Positions 23,860 to 31,856 of a DNA stretch of 52,766 bases are shown piece after piece (position 1 is the first letter of the stretch; every line of letters begins with the position of its first letter). This DNA is from E44-bin46 sp964354655 (GTDB taxonomy: Bacteria; Chloroflexota; Dehalococcoidia; Dehalococcoidales; E44-bin46): positions 1 through 52,766 of the forward strand of contig CAYHAL010000008.1 of NCBI GenBank assembly GCA_964354655.1, given 5' to 3'. The position numbers were made by a program, and so were the translations under genes. The notes beneath the pieces were generated by a model that was given only the letters and a program-made list of their open reading frames with translations, had not been told where the DNA came from and ran no database searches.

Positions 23860-24867
23860 CTAGTTACTCCCTATGGCAATATCGATTGTATTTTTGTGCA
23901 AAACCGTTTCTTTCACAAATGGTATTCCCTTGAGTATCTTAACTATGGGCATGGGCTCATCAAGTTCAGCTTCAATCCAGTATCCTTCGTCTACAGAGCC
24001 ACCGCTCGCTATTAACTTTAGGTGAGGAGTGCTAAGTAGCTGTTCTTGAAAGTGTCTGATTCTATTAGAGTCTCCTAATTGCGATAACCGGAATGTCAGT
24101 CTGCCCCTCAATATCCGTCCGTCTTCCTCCTCGGCAGGAGATTTATCGGTACGCGATTCGATATTTGAGCTGGCGGACTCTTCACTTCCTTGTCTCGAAC
24201 AGCTAGCCACTGCTATTATCTCGTCTTGATACTGGGCTTCCTTGAATTCCTTTTCAACCGCCTCAATGGTTTGCTCGAGCGCCTTGTGTGCTTCCATAAC
24301 TATTCGACCTGATTCCGCCAGCACCGCATGAACCTTGTTCTTTGTCTCGGCAACAAGTTTTTGTGCCTTGTCCCTAGCTTCAGCAAGAACTTGAGCAGCA
24401 TCAGACTCTGCCTTCCGTTTTGCCTCACTTTCAGCTTCTGCAATTAGCTTATCCCTTTGCCTATCTGCTTCTTTGCGTGATTCGGTCACTATCCTTTTCG
24501 CTTCTTCCTCTGCCATTTGCTGCGCTTTCGTAACGAGCGTTTCAGCTTCCTCTTTGGCTACTTGAATAATGCGCTCCTGCTCCCTCTTAGTCTTCTGTTT
24601 TGCTTCGTCTTTTATTCTTTTGTCAGCCTCATTAACGGTCTGAATTGCCTTTTGCTTGGCTTCAGCAAGAATTTTTTCTACCTCACTATTCGCTTTCTTC
24701 TTTGCCTCCGCAATAATGCTGGTCGATTCTTGTTCTGCGAGTTCCCTCAGCTTGTTCCTATCGTTCTCAACAGATTGACTGATTCTCTGCCTAAACTCTT
24801 CAACAATGCTTTCTATGCCATCCACTTGGATGCCAGTTCTTTGTGACATCTTTTGCATCCCACTCAT
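23860..24867 (-). CDS. Long coiled-coil protein with a conserved C-terminal domain, unknown function
   Basis: 335 residues. Residues 20-215 are a nearly continuous charged coiled coil built of Ala/Glu/Lys repeats (AEAKKKANSEVEKILAEAKQ is a sample) resembling V-ATPase subunit E or ATPase stalk b chains. Residues 250-335 form a compact domain (LRGRLTFRLSQL to the IDIAIGSN end) I do not recognise; its pattern suggests an alpha/beta fold. There is no membrane segment. It is monocistronic with its own promoter and ends at TAG. A structural or scaffolding role is a guess. Confidence 0.65.
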   Translation of the reverse strand: MSGMQKMSQRTGIQVDGIESIVEEFRQRISQSVENDRNKLRELAEQESTSIIAEAKKKANSEVEKILAEAKQKAIQTVNEADKRIKDEAKQKTKREQERIIQVAKEEAETLVTKAQQMAEEEAKRIVTESRKEADRQRDKLIAEAESEAKRKAESDAAQVLAEARDKAQKLVAETKNKVHAVLAESGRIVMEAHKALEQTIEAVEKEFKEAQYQDEIIAVASCSRQGSEESASSNIESRTDKSPAEEEDGRILRGRLTFRLSQLGDSNRIRHFQEQLLSTPHLKLIASGGSVDEGYWIEAELDEPMPIVKILKGIPFVKETVLHKNTIDIAIGSN

Positions 24868-24894
24868 TGTTCTTTTCCCCTTCCTACTAATCTA

Positions 24895-24922
24895 ATTATA
24901 GTGGAGATGGCCCATATGTAAA
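24895..24922 (-). promoter_or_regulatory. Sigma70-type promoter of the coiled-coil gene
   Basis: On the minus strand: TTTACA (24922-24917), 16-bp spacer, TATAAT (24900-24895). The ATG is 28 bp downstream of the -10 box, giving a short leader with GGAAGGGG as ribosome site. Confidence 0.6.
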
Positions 24923-25088
24923 TAGTCATTTGGTCTCAATACTTAGGTACTTTTTAATTCGTTTCACTCATTTTTTGACATCACTTTCGTCTCCAAAGCC
25001 GGATATACCATGGTCAAATTAAAAGACTGATTCGGCTGCCTAAAGCAAGTGGAGGAGTTCAACGCTTTCAGGAGGATAAAAAGGGAGC

Positions 25089-25184
25089 GATGAAATATAC
25101 GTAATGGACGCCGATGGCTCTAACCAGCGCAACCTCACTCGTAACCCTGCCCCGGATTGGATGCCTGCTTGGTCACCCTGTTAA
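25089..25184 (+). pseudogene. TolB-like PD40 propeller fragment
   Basis: A 31-codon frame reads DEIYVMDADGSNQRNLTRNP then DWMPAWSPC before TAA 25182-25184. This is one blade of the TolB/PD40 beta-propeller family. It is cut on both sides and abuts the integrase remnant, so it is debris. Confidence 0.6.
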
Positions 25185-25189
25185 AGCCG

Positions 25190-25652
25190 GCGCCGTGTCG
25201 CCATGACTCCAAAGCTGGCATTATTCCTGAGGGAATACCGAGCAGAGCGGGAGCGGCTTTACCGCGAGCTGGGGAAAGAGCTTACCTTGGACGACCTCGT
25301 TTTTGCCACTGTGGAAGGCAAGTCAATTGACCCGGGCGTCCTTTCCCACGCCTTTAGCAGAATCGCCAGGCGTGCCGGACTGAAGGGCCTGCGATTCCAC
25401 GATTTGCGGCACAGCTTCGCCAGCCTCATGTTGCTGCGCGGTGCAAAGCCTAAAGTTATCTCTGAAGCCCTGGGCCATAGCTCTGTAGCCTTTACAATGG
25501 ACGTCTACAGCCATATAATTGAGGGGATGCAAAGCGATGCTATGGCGCTATTGGATGAGGTACTTCCCGCGGGGGTCAATAAAAATTCCGTCGCCAAATT
25601 GTCGCCAACTTTCCGTAACTTAGCTTCACATGCCAGCGTAGCTCAGGGGTAG
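25190..25652 (+). pseudogene. Tyrosine integrase, C-terminal remnant overlapping tRNA-Thr
   Basis: The recognisable sequence starts near 25190 (RRVAMTPKLALF) and runs to TGA/TAG at 25652. The catalytic box contains RFHDLRHSF (His and second Arg), GHSS (His) and the nucleophile region YSHI. The SAM-like N-terminal domain and the first catalytic Arg are missing, so it is inactive. Its last 21 bp lie inside tRNA-Thr, the usual geometry of a phage or island integrase next to its tRNA attachment site. Confidence 0.8.
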
Positions 25653-25703
25653 AGCAGCGGTTTCGTAAACCGCTGGTCGTCGGTTCGAATCCGACCGCTG
25701 GCT
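25632..25703 (+). tRNA. tRNA-Thr (CGT)
   Basis: 72 nt. Acceptor GCCAGCG (25632-25638) pairs with CGCTGGC (25696-25702). D-loop AGGGGTA, anticodon loop TTCGTAA (anticodon CGT) and T-loop TTCGAAT are present; discriminator T; no encoded CCA. The 5' end is shared with the integrase reading frame, so the tRNA was regenerated by integration. Confidence 0.93.
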
Positions 25704-25779
25704 ATATCTAAATCAGGATCTATTGCCAACATTTTGCCGACATCCGTGCTTTCCTCAAACTCCGGTAGCAACACTTCAT

Positions 25780-26115
25780 CTAGTCGTTGATATTGCGCTT
25801 TTTGCGGAAGCCATCCAGCTGGTCAATCAATTCAGTGTTGGCACCAATGGTAAAGGCAAGAGATTGGATGACACGGTAGTGATGTGCCTCATGCCCGGCA
25901 CGGTAACCAGCGGCAGCTAAAGCAGCAACACCCAGCTGTAAAGCTGCATTGTAGGCGATACTCAATCGTGTGTCAGTGCTGATTCCCTCTGCCTGTGCAT
26001 CAGCGATGTCACGGTCTGCAATGCCCAGTAGCTCCTTGATTTCCCGGCGGTCAGGTTTATGCCTGACCAGCCAGCCTTTCTCCAGCCAATCGCTTAAGCT
26101 CACGCTCATCTCCAA
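25780..26115 (-). CDS. HEPN-domain protein (HepT-like toxin of an MNT/HEPN pair)
   Basis: About 110 residues; ATG 26109 (MSVSLSDWLEKGWL) is the more likely start inside the partner gene. The opening LSDWLEKGWL, then REIKELLGIADRDIADA, is typical of HEPN proteins of this class. The RxxxxH ribonuclease motif is represented around YRAGHEAHHYR (residues 73-83). Family knowledge: HepT is an RNase whose activity is blocked when the adjacent MNT nucleotidyltransferase modifies it. The pair sits next to the tRNA-Thr integration site, a common island location. It ends at TAG. Confidence 0.7.
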   Translation of the reverse strand: MEMSVSLSDWLEKGWLVRHKPDRREIKELLGIADRDIADAQAEGISTDTRLSIAYNAALQLGVAALAAAGYRAGHEAHHYRVIQSLAFTIGANTELIDQLDGFRKKRNIND

Positions 26116-26480
26116 TTACGAATATTTTGGGACCACTTAGAACATCCTGTCTGTATGAAGTAATGCTCCTCAGCAATTCTGGAACGAAATTCGTCAACGG
26201 GATAGACGGTCGGGTTGATTTCTCGCCCCAGCGCTTCCTGTGCGCTGCGAAGCGCCTTAACCACTTCCGAAAAGGCAACATCGCCGACAATGAGCAAATC
26301 TATATCACTGCGCTGGTTCTCTTCGCCTCTGGCAACCGAGCCGTAAACGAGGGCAATGGTGATACGGTCAGAAAGGAGGGCCAGGGCATCCCGTAGGATA
26401 TCGCCGTAGACAGCATCACCGATGAGCAAATGCGGGAACTCAAGAGGCTCAAGGAATAGCTCTACACAAAGCGGATTGCC
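26057..26480 (-). pseudogene. MNT-type nucleotidyltransferase (MntA-like antitoxin), frameshifted
   Basis: The nucleotidyltransferase core is clear: GSVARGE, then SDIDLLIVG (the GS...DxD motif). In-frame sequence extends upstream of TTG 26429 (PLCVELFLEPLEFPHLLIG), showing a longer N-terminus that is itself cut by a stop. Near 26155 the frame after EEHYF runs into nonsense, while the expected C-terminus (VLSGPKIFVIGDERELKRLA) continues one frame over to 26057. One indel has therefore broken the gene. If real, the antitoxin is damaged while the HEPN gene is intact. Confidence 0.65.
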
Positions 26481-26576
26481 ATAAGACTAGAGAGAGACCG
26501 CACCGAGCGGAGGCAGAAAAAAGAGGAAGAAGTAGCCAAGAGAAAAGCAGAACAGCCAGCTCTGTTTGGCTTTTAG
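26460..26576 (+). pseudogene. Charged C-terminal protein tail, remnant
   Basis: On the plus strand LYTKRIAIRLERDRTERRQK and further Lys/Glu-rich sequence end AEQPALFGF before TAG 26574-26576. An in-frame TAG at 26457 separates it from a similar upstream stretch. It is probably the tail of a lost gene antisense to the MNT start; family unknown. Confidence 0.3.
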
Positions 26577-26601
26577 AATACTGGCACCGACCGTGAGTAG
26601 G

Positions 26602-26626
26602 GGGCTGGGGAGTAGTTCCTCAGCCC
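26602..26626 (+). terminator. Intrinsic terminator
   Basis: GGGCTGGGGA (26602-26611) pairs with TTCCTCAGCCC-type sequence (26616-26626, one G-T pair and a small bulge), followed by ATATTTTTATT. It ends the remnant frame at 26576. Confidence 0.65.
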
Positions 26627-26738
26627 ATATTTTTATTAGGAACTGTACAATCCAAGCAAGTGTGCACTTAGGGAAAATGTGTGCCGAAGCGACTTTGCTA
26701 ACAGTCATCAGTGAATTGGCCTAAGGTCAGGAGGTTTC

Positions 26739-26766
26739 TTGACAACGGTCATCCAAGTAGTAAAAT
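26739..26766 (+). promoter_or_regulatory. Sigma70-type promoter of the subtilase pseudogene
   Basis: TTGACA (26739-26744), 16-bp spacer, TAAAAT (26761-26766), 29 bp before the ATG at 26796. Confidence 0.5.
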
Positions 26767-26795
26767 AAGGTTAGTCGCGATATTGGGAGGGAGCC

Positions 26796-27154
26796 ATGAA
26801 AGGGAAGTGGGCAATTTCGATATTACTGGCCATCTCGCTTTTGGTTGTATTAGAGGGCACTCCAGCTAGCGCTGATGGGAGGGAGCTTAAGGAGTTTCGC
26901 CAACCCGAAATAGCCAAAGCGAAATGAGCCCCAGACGAGATTATAGTCAGATTCAAAGGAGATGCAGAGCGTTTTAGAGTAATCAAGGTTCCTGAGGGGA
27001 AAGTTCTTGAAAAGGTCAAGGAATATTTGAAGAGGTTAGAGAAGAAGCTTGGGAGATTCAAACCGGGAGCGCTAGTGTGGTAGGCGCTGTCGTAGATACT
27101 GGAGTGGCATATGAGAATTACACGAAAGGGTTGCGGAGATACTATTTAGCTTAG
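26796..27154 (+). pseudogene. Subtilisin-family protease, decayed N-terminus
   Basis: ATG 26796 (GGGAGGGAG upstream) opens a signal peptide (KGKWAISILLAISLLVV, ending near ASA). A TGA interrupts after AKAK; the frame then resumes as APDEIIVRFKGDAERF, typical of a subtilase propeptide. A deletion joins this to VVGAVVDTGVAYENY, which holds the catalytic Asp (DTG). The His and Ser boxes are absent and the frame ends at 27154. The gene is non-functional. Confidence 0.65.
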
Positions 27155-27194
27155 GAGCGTTGACAGTAAAAACTAAATTTTAGAGGTCATAAAT

Positions 27195-28535
27195 ATGGGC
27201 AAGGGAGCAGGAATAGGCGAGAGAAGAAAGGTTCCCGGAGAGAAATCCGCTGAATTAATAAAACTCTGGGATAAATATGTACCTAAGGCTGTATTCCGTA
27301 CCGTTCCTATCTTTGTGGTTGAGGGCAAGGGCGCATTAGTAGAAGACGTGGATGGGAGCAAATACATTGATTTCACCAGCAGTCTTTGTGTACTAAATGT
27401 GGGACACCAAAACGATAAAATTGTTCGCGCCATAAATGAGCAAGTAGGAAAACTCTTAAGTTTATGTGTTCATGTCGCACCGCATGAGCCATATCTCAGA
27501 TTAGCGAAGAAACTTGCTGAGATAACGCCGGGTAATTTCCCAAAACAGGTTCTACTTACCAATAGCGGGGCTGAGGCTGTTGAGAACTCAATCAAAGTAG
27601 CCAGAAAATATACCGGTAGGCGTGGAATAATCGCGTTCGAGCATGCCTTCCATGGCAGGACTTACCTTGGCATGGGATTAACAAGTGGCATAAAGTATAA
27701 GCATGGTTTTGGGCCATTTGATCCCAGCATTGTTAGATTTCCCTACGCATATACTTATAGAGCTCCATTTCAAGTTTCTGACGCCGATTACGGCAATTAC
27801 TGCGTAAAGACAATTGAGGATAGTTTCAATACCTATATGCCAGCAGATGAGATTGCCGCTTTGATTGTGGAGCCTGTAGCAGGGGAGGGTGGTTATATCG
27901 TCCCCCCGGCAGAATTTATAAGAGGTCTGAGGAAGTTATGTGACAATTATGGAATAGTACTCATAATTGATGAGATACAGACCGGCATAGGACGCACGGG
28001 GAAAATGTGGGCAGTGGAACACTTTGGTGTACTCCCTGACATATTACTATCGGCTAAAAGTCTGGGTGGTGGAATGGTATTATCGGCTACGATTGGTAGG
28101 AAAGAGATAATGGATTCGGTTGATGTAGGGGGATTAGGGGGAACCTTTGGAGGTAACCCACTTGCCTGTGTGGCTGCGCTCAAAGTGATAGAAGTGATAG
28201 AGCAAGAGAAACTCCTGTCTAGAGCAACTAAGCTTGGACATATGGCAAAAAGTAGGCTTGATGATATGAAGGAGCGATATGACATCATTGGAGATGTGCG
28301 GGGCTTAGGATGTATGGTTGGTGTCGAGCTAGTGATGGATCGAGCCACTAAAGAGCCGGCTGCTGAGAAGACCGGCGCCATAATCAAAAGATGCTATGAG
28401 CATGGTTTAATAATAATGTCTTGTGGAGCATTGAGGAATATTCTTCGGTTGATGTTCCCCTTAGTTATCGAAGAGGATGAACTGAGCAAAGGATTAGATA
28501 TACTAGAAGACGCGATCAAGGAAGTGAATGCCTAA
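27195..28535 (+). CDS. Class III (omega) aminotransferase, GabT-like
   Basis: 446 residues from ATG 27195. PLP features: NSGAEAVENSIK near residue 124, the DEIQTGIGRTG aspartate near 259 and the Schiff-base Lys in LSAKSLGGG near 289. Closest overall pattern is 4-aminobutyrate or ornithine-type aminotransferases using an omega-amine. It lies 134 bp upstream of mtbB on the same strand. A second, distinct class III aminotransferase is at 30501-31856, so one locus holds two. Product would be a semialdehyde suitable for the AOR enzymes (inference). Confidence 0.85.
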   Translation: MGKGAGIGERRKVPGEKSAELIKLWDKYVPKAVFRTVPIFVVEGKGALVEDVDGSKYIDFTSSLCVLNVGHQNDKIVRAINEQVGKLLSLCVHVAPHEPYLRLAKKLAEITPGNFPKQVLLTNSGAEAVENSIKVARKYTGRRGIIAFEHAFHGRTYLGMGLTSGIKYKHGFGPFDPSIVRFPYAYTYRAPFQVSDADYGNYCVKTIEDSFNTYMPADEIAALIVEPVAGEGGYIVPPAEFIRGLRKLCDNYGIVLIIDEIQTGIGRTGKMWAVEHFGVLPDILLSAKSLGGGMVLSATIGRKEIMDSVDVGGLGGTFGGNPLACVAALKVIEVIEQEKLLSRATKLGHMAKSRLDDMKERYDIIGDVRGLGCMVGVELVMDRATKEPAAEKTGAIIKRCYEHGLIIMSCGALRNILRLMFPLVIEEDELSKGLDILEDAIKEVNA

Positions 28536-28669
28536 AATTGAATCCTTGAACCTTACTAGGTCTGGGATCATCTTATGGTAGCGACACCATCTCACTCCGG
28601 GGAAATCCTTAGCATAAGGGTGCCTGTGCCGGAAGTTTAGGGGATTAACCATAAAAGGAGGTAATAACG

Positions 28670-30076
28670 ATGACGAAAATCCGCACTAGAAGAGGAGATG
28701 GGACTTTAGTCGAACTCAGTGAGGGTGAGCTAAAGCGAGATTTGGAGGAAGGCACCGCAGATGCCGCAGAGCGTGGCGGGATCCCAACCCTCTCTGAGGA
28801 TGAGCTGTCGTATCTATTCGATATTTTCAAGGCGCCCTACAAGTTTATCAGCGTACAGCCTGGCAACGAAATTGTTCTCACATATGACGACCCTATGATT
28901 AAAATTGCGCGTGTGGGGGGGTTAATACACCGCGTTCAGTCTCTCCAAGTGTATGAAAAGGCATTGGGTGCTGATACCATAGAGCTAGGTCAACTCGATT
29001 ACACCTATAAAGTCCTAAAGAATATCATGGCGTTCGAGCAAGGGGATGTGGAACAGACGTTATTAGTTACCACCGTTCCACTGCTTTATGGTGCTATGCC
29101 GAATCTGGGTGCCTATACCCAACCAGATGGTCCTTTCCCCAATCCACTCGACTTATTACCTAAGGGCAAAATAGCTGAAGCTAGAGCAGCGCTAGAGGGC
29201 ATGGTGGAAGCTGCTGTCTCTGACATAGTTAATGTGGGAAGCTTAATGTATAAATCGGGAGTAGATGGCATTAATATTGATACTACGGGGGCAGTAGGAG
29301 ATGCTGATTTCCTGGCTGCCTTGCGCGCTACTGAAATATTGAAGAAAAAGTACCCAAAGCTGGGTATCGAAATAGGAATGGCAGGGGAATTTGTTTTAGG
29401 AATACATGGTGAACTGACTTATGATGGAGTTCGTCTGGCAGGGTTGTATCCCCATAAACAGGCGGAGTTAGCAGTAAAAGCTGGAGCTACGATATTTGGC
29501 CCAGCTATTAATAACAGAACGACAAAGTCATGTGCCTGGAATGTAGCCAAAGCAGCCACCTTTGTGAAATCCTGTCAGAATGCCAAAATAGCAGTCCACG
29601 CTAATGTAGGCATGGGGGTGGGGGGAGTTCCTTCGCTTGATCAGCCTCCAATAGATGCGGTATCGCGTGCCTCCGCAGCTATGGTAGAAATAGGCAGAGC
29701 AGACGGTTTGTAGGTTGGAGTAGGAGACCCGGCGGGGGTGGCTAGTGCTCACCAAATTGCCTCGGGAATGGGCGGAATGCGAACTGCTGGAGATCTGGTA
29801 GCTCGAATGCAAATATCCCGGGCAATGAAAATCAAGGAGGCGAAAGAGTACGTAGCTAAAAAATTAGAAGTTTCGGTCTCTGACCTTGCCGACCCAGTGG
29901 TGATGAATGTAATTAGGGAGGAGCTTGGTCTCGGAATGTTGTCAACATACCTGTACCCTGGTGCTGCCAAAGGTATAGAAGCCAAATTCCGCATAGCAGA
30001 AGTGCTGGATATAGAAATCAACTGTGTAAGCAAATTCAAGGATAGAATATCGAGGAGCCCTAGAAGTAGAACGTAG
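28670..30076 (+). CDS. mtbB: Dimethylamine methyltransferase MtbB with in-frame amber (predicted pyrrolysine)
   Basis: ATG 28670 follows AAAGGAGG. Read through one TAG (29711-29713, codon 348), the product is 468 residues, the size of archaeal MtbB. Both sides align to MtbB without a break: before it FGPAINNRTTKS and HANVGMGVGGVPSL; after it VGVGDPAG, GMRTAGDLVARMQ and KEAKEYVAKKL. In Methanosarcina MtbB the residue at this point, between VDGI and IGVGDP, is pyrrolysine encoded by UAG. The sequence and alignment are direct observation and established family knowledge; decoding as pyrrolysine in this organism is inference, as no pylT or pylS is in the window. MtbB moves a methyl from dimethylamine to a corrinoid protein. 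The frame ends in a second TAG (30074-30076), beside a truncated etfB. Confidence 0.9.
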
Positions 30077-30428
30077 AAATCAACCGTGAAGGAGTCTGTT
30101 TCCCCTCCTTAACCTCACCGAGAATCATTACCCCAGCAAAGGCTTCGTCTTCCAGCAAGATGAGCTCATCAGCCCTCATAGATAACGGTTTCTTGACCAC
30201 ATCTGGCAGCAGGTTTGTGCCCAGGCTTATCACCGTTATCTTGCCACCTTGAGCATCTTTAATTCTCAGCGCTGCTTCTACAGCGTATTCAGAGTAAGGG
30301 TCAATTACTGGTGATACACTCGGTGGTAGCGTCACTGTATTTTTGGTGGAGTCAATCTTGAAACTCGCTGGTGGTGCCTCAGGGTCAATCGCCTGCTTGA
30401 CGCAGACAATCATGTTCACGATATCCAT
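30060..30428 (-). pseudogene. etfB: Electron transfer flavoprotein beta subunit, N-terminal remnant
   Basis: From ATG 30428 (or 30413, MIVCVKQAIDP) the sequence is a normal EtfB start through RADELILLEDEAFAG near 30135. It then departs into an unrelated tail that reaches 30060, inside mtbB's 3' end. EtfB is normally about 260 residues and is followed by etfA; neither the rest nor etfA is present. It was probably the next gene of the minus-strand catabolic operon, serving the acyl-CoA dehydrogenase, before a rearrangement joined it to the mtbB segment. Confidence 0.8.
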
Positions 30429-30500
30429 TACTCCTTCCTATTCGGCCATTCAAATTTTCACAGCCTGCGAGGGCTTCCAGCTTTGGTATGAACTGTTCTT

Positions 30501-31856
30501 TTAAGAACACAGGCTGGATATTACGGAGTACAAGATATCAATCGCTTTATCTATCTCCTTATTAGTGATTATCAATGGTGGGGCAAAACAAGCTCTGTCG
30601 CTTGGGCTTCCGCCAATGTCAGACACCCGTATATATAGACCCTTTTCTAGTGCTCTTTCGTGCAACTTTTGCATTATATTCAGTTTCCGGTCAAATGGTC
30701 TTTTGGTGGCTTTGTCGGCTACTATCTCAATGCCGATCATCAAGCCAAGCCCGTTAATCTCATCTACACATGGAAGTGGGCCCAGGACCTGTTTAAGGCG
30801 CTCCAAGGCATATTTACCTGCCCTTGCCGCGTTCTCGACCACCCTGTCCCTTTTATATATCTCCAGCGTTTTAACCGCTGCGGCAGCACATACGGGATGC
30901 CCAGAATAAGTGTAGGCAATAAGATTAGTATCCTTAAGTGTCTCCCAAATCTCATCGCTAAAGGCTATTACTCCAAAGGGAAGGTAAGCACTGGTAATTC
31001 CCTTAGCCATTGTCATAATATCCGGTTTGACATTCCAGTGTTCTATGGCGAACATCTTCCCTGTTCTACCAAAGCCAGTCATAACTTCGTCAGCGATAAG
31101 CAGCACCTCGTACTTGGTGCATATCTCCTCTACCAGCGGCCAGTATTCCGGCGGAGGGGCGAGCATACCACCGGTACCTATTTCTGGCTCAGCAATGAAG
31201 GCAGCTATGTTGTCAGCGCCCTCTTTCTCAATAAGCTCAGCAAGAAATCTGGCACATTCTATGTTACAACGGGGATATTCTAGACCAAACATGCATCGAT
31301 AACAGTAGTATGAGGGTATGTGAATAAAGCCAGGCAACATCGGCCCTACACCTCTCTCAAAGAATCCTCTCCCAGAGGCAGTAGCGGCCAATGCTCCGTT
31401 GGTGACGCCGTGATACGAGTCATATAGACTGATAATCTTATACTTATTCTTGCCTTTGGCATTCCAATATGAACGGGTAAGTCTGAGAGCAAGGTCTACA
31501 CTCTCTGACCCCCCCGTGGTAAAGTCGAAATGGTCCAATCTCTCTGGGACCAGCTCACTTAATATCTGCGCGCACTTAATAACAGGCTCATTGCTAAAAC
31601 CGAAGAAGTATGTGCCGTACTGTAATTTCTCCATCTGTTCACGCACGGCAGCAATAATCTCTGCTTGTCCATAGCCCAAATTGACGCAAAGTAGTTGAGA
31701 GCAGCCGTCAATATATTCCTTGCCCTCTGTATCTTGAAAGTATATTCCATGGCCTTTATCGATTATTATGCCGTTATTACTTCCCATACTGTATTTGCTG
31801 TGTACTATGTGCTCCCGGTCCCACCGCAGGAGCTCTTCTGTTCTTTTACTGGTCAT
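30501..31856 (-). CDS. Class III aminotransferase (omega-amino acid type)
   Basis: 451 residues, start ATG 31856, overlapping the SucD gene end by 11 bp. PLP features: TTGGSESVDLALRL near residue 89, ADEVMTGFGRTG near 255 and the Lys in MTMAKGITSAYLPFG near 284. The N-terminal CSQLLCVNLGYG and C-terminal SDRACFAPPLIIT fit omega-amino acid or diamine aminotransferases. As the last complete gene of the Liv/beta-oxidation operon it probably removes the amino group of the imported substrate. Confidence 0.85.
   Translation of the reverse strand: MTSKRTEELLRWDREHIVHSKYSMGSNNGIIIDKGHGIYFQDTEGKEYIDGCSQLLCVNLGYGQAEIIAAVREQMEKLQYGTYFFGFSNEPVIKCAQILSELVPERLDHFDFTTGGSESVDLALRLTRSYWNAKGKNKYKIISLYDSYHGVTNGALAATASGRGFFERGVGPMLPGFIHIPSYYCYRCMFGLEYPRCNIECARFLAELIEKEGADNIAAFIAEPEIGTGGMLAPPPEYWPLVEEICTKYEVLLIADEVMTGFGRTGKMFAIEHWNVKPDIMTMAKGITSAYLPFGVIAFSDEIWETLKDTNLIAYTYSGHPVCAAAAVKTLEIYKRDRVVENAARAGKYALERLKQVLGPLPCVDEINGLGLMIGIEIVADKATKRPFDRKLNIMQKLHERALEKGLYIRVSDIGGSPSDRACFAPPLIITNKEIDKAIDILYSVISSLCS

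Noticed and set aside
26930..26932. In-frame TGA in the subtilase frame as a possible selenocysteine codon
   Set aside because: The gene is also deleted downstream and lacks its active-site boxes, and no selenocysteine hairpin is evident. Ordinary decay explains it.
28536..28669. Search for pylT next to mtbB
   Set aside because: No tRNA-like fold with a CTA anticodon was found between the aminotransferase and mtbB, or elsewhere in the window by eye; this does not exclude it from the rest of the genome.
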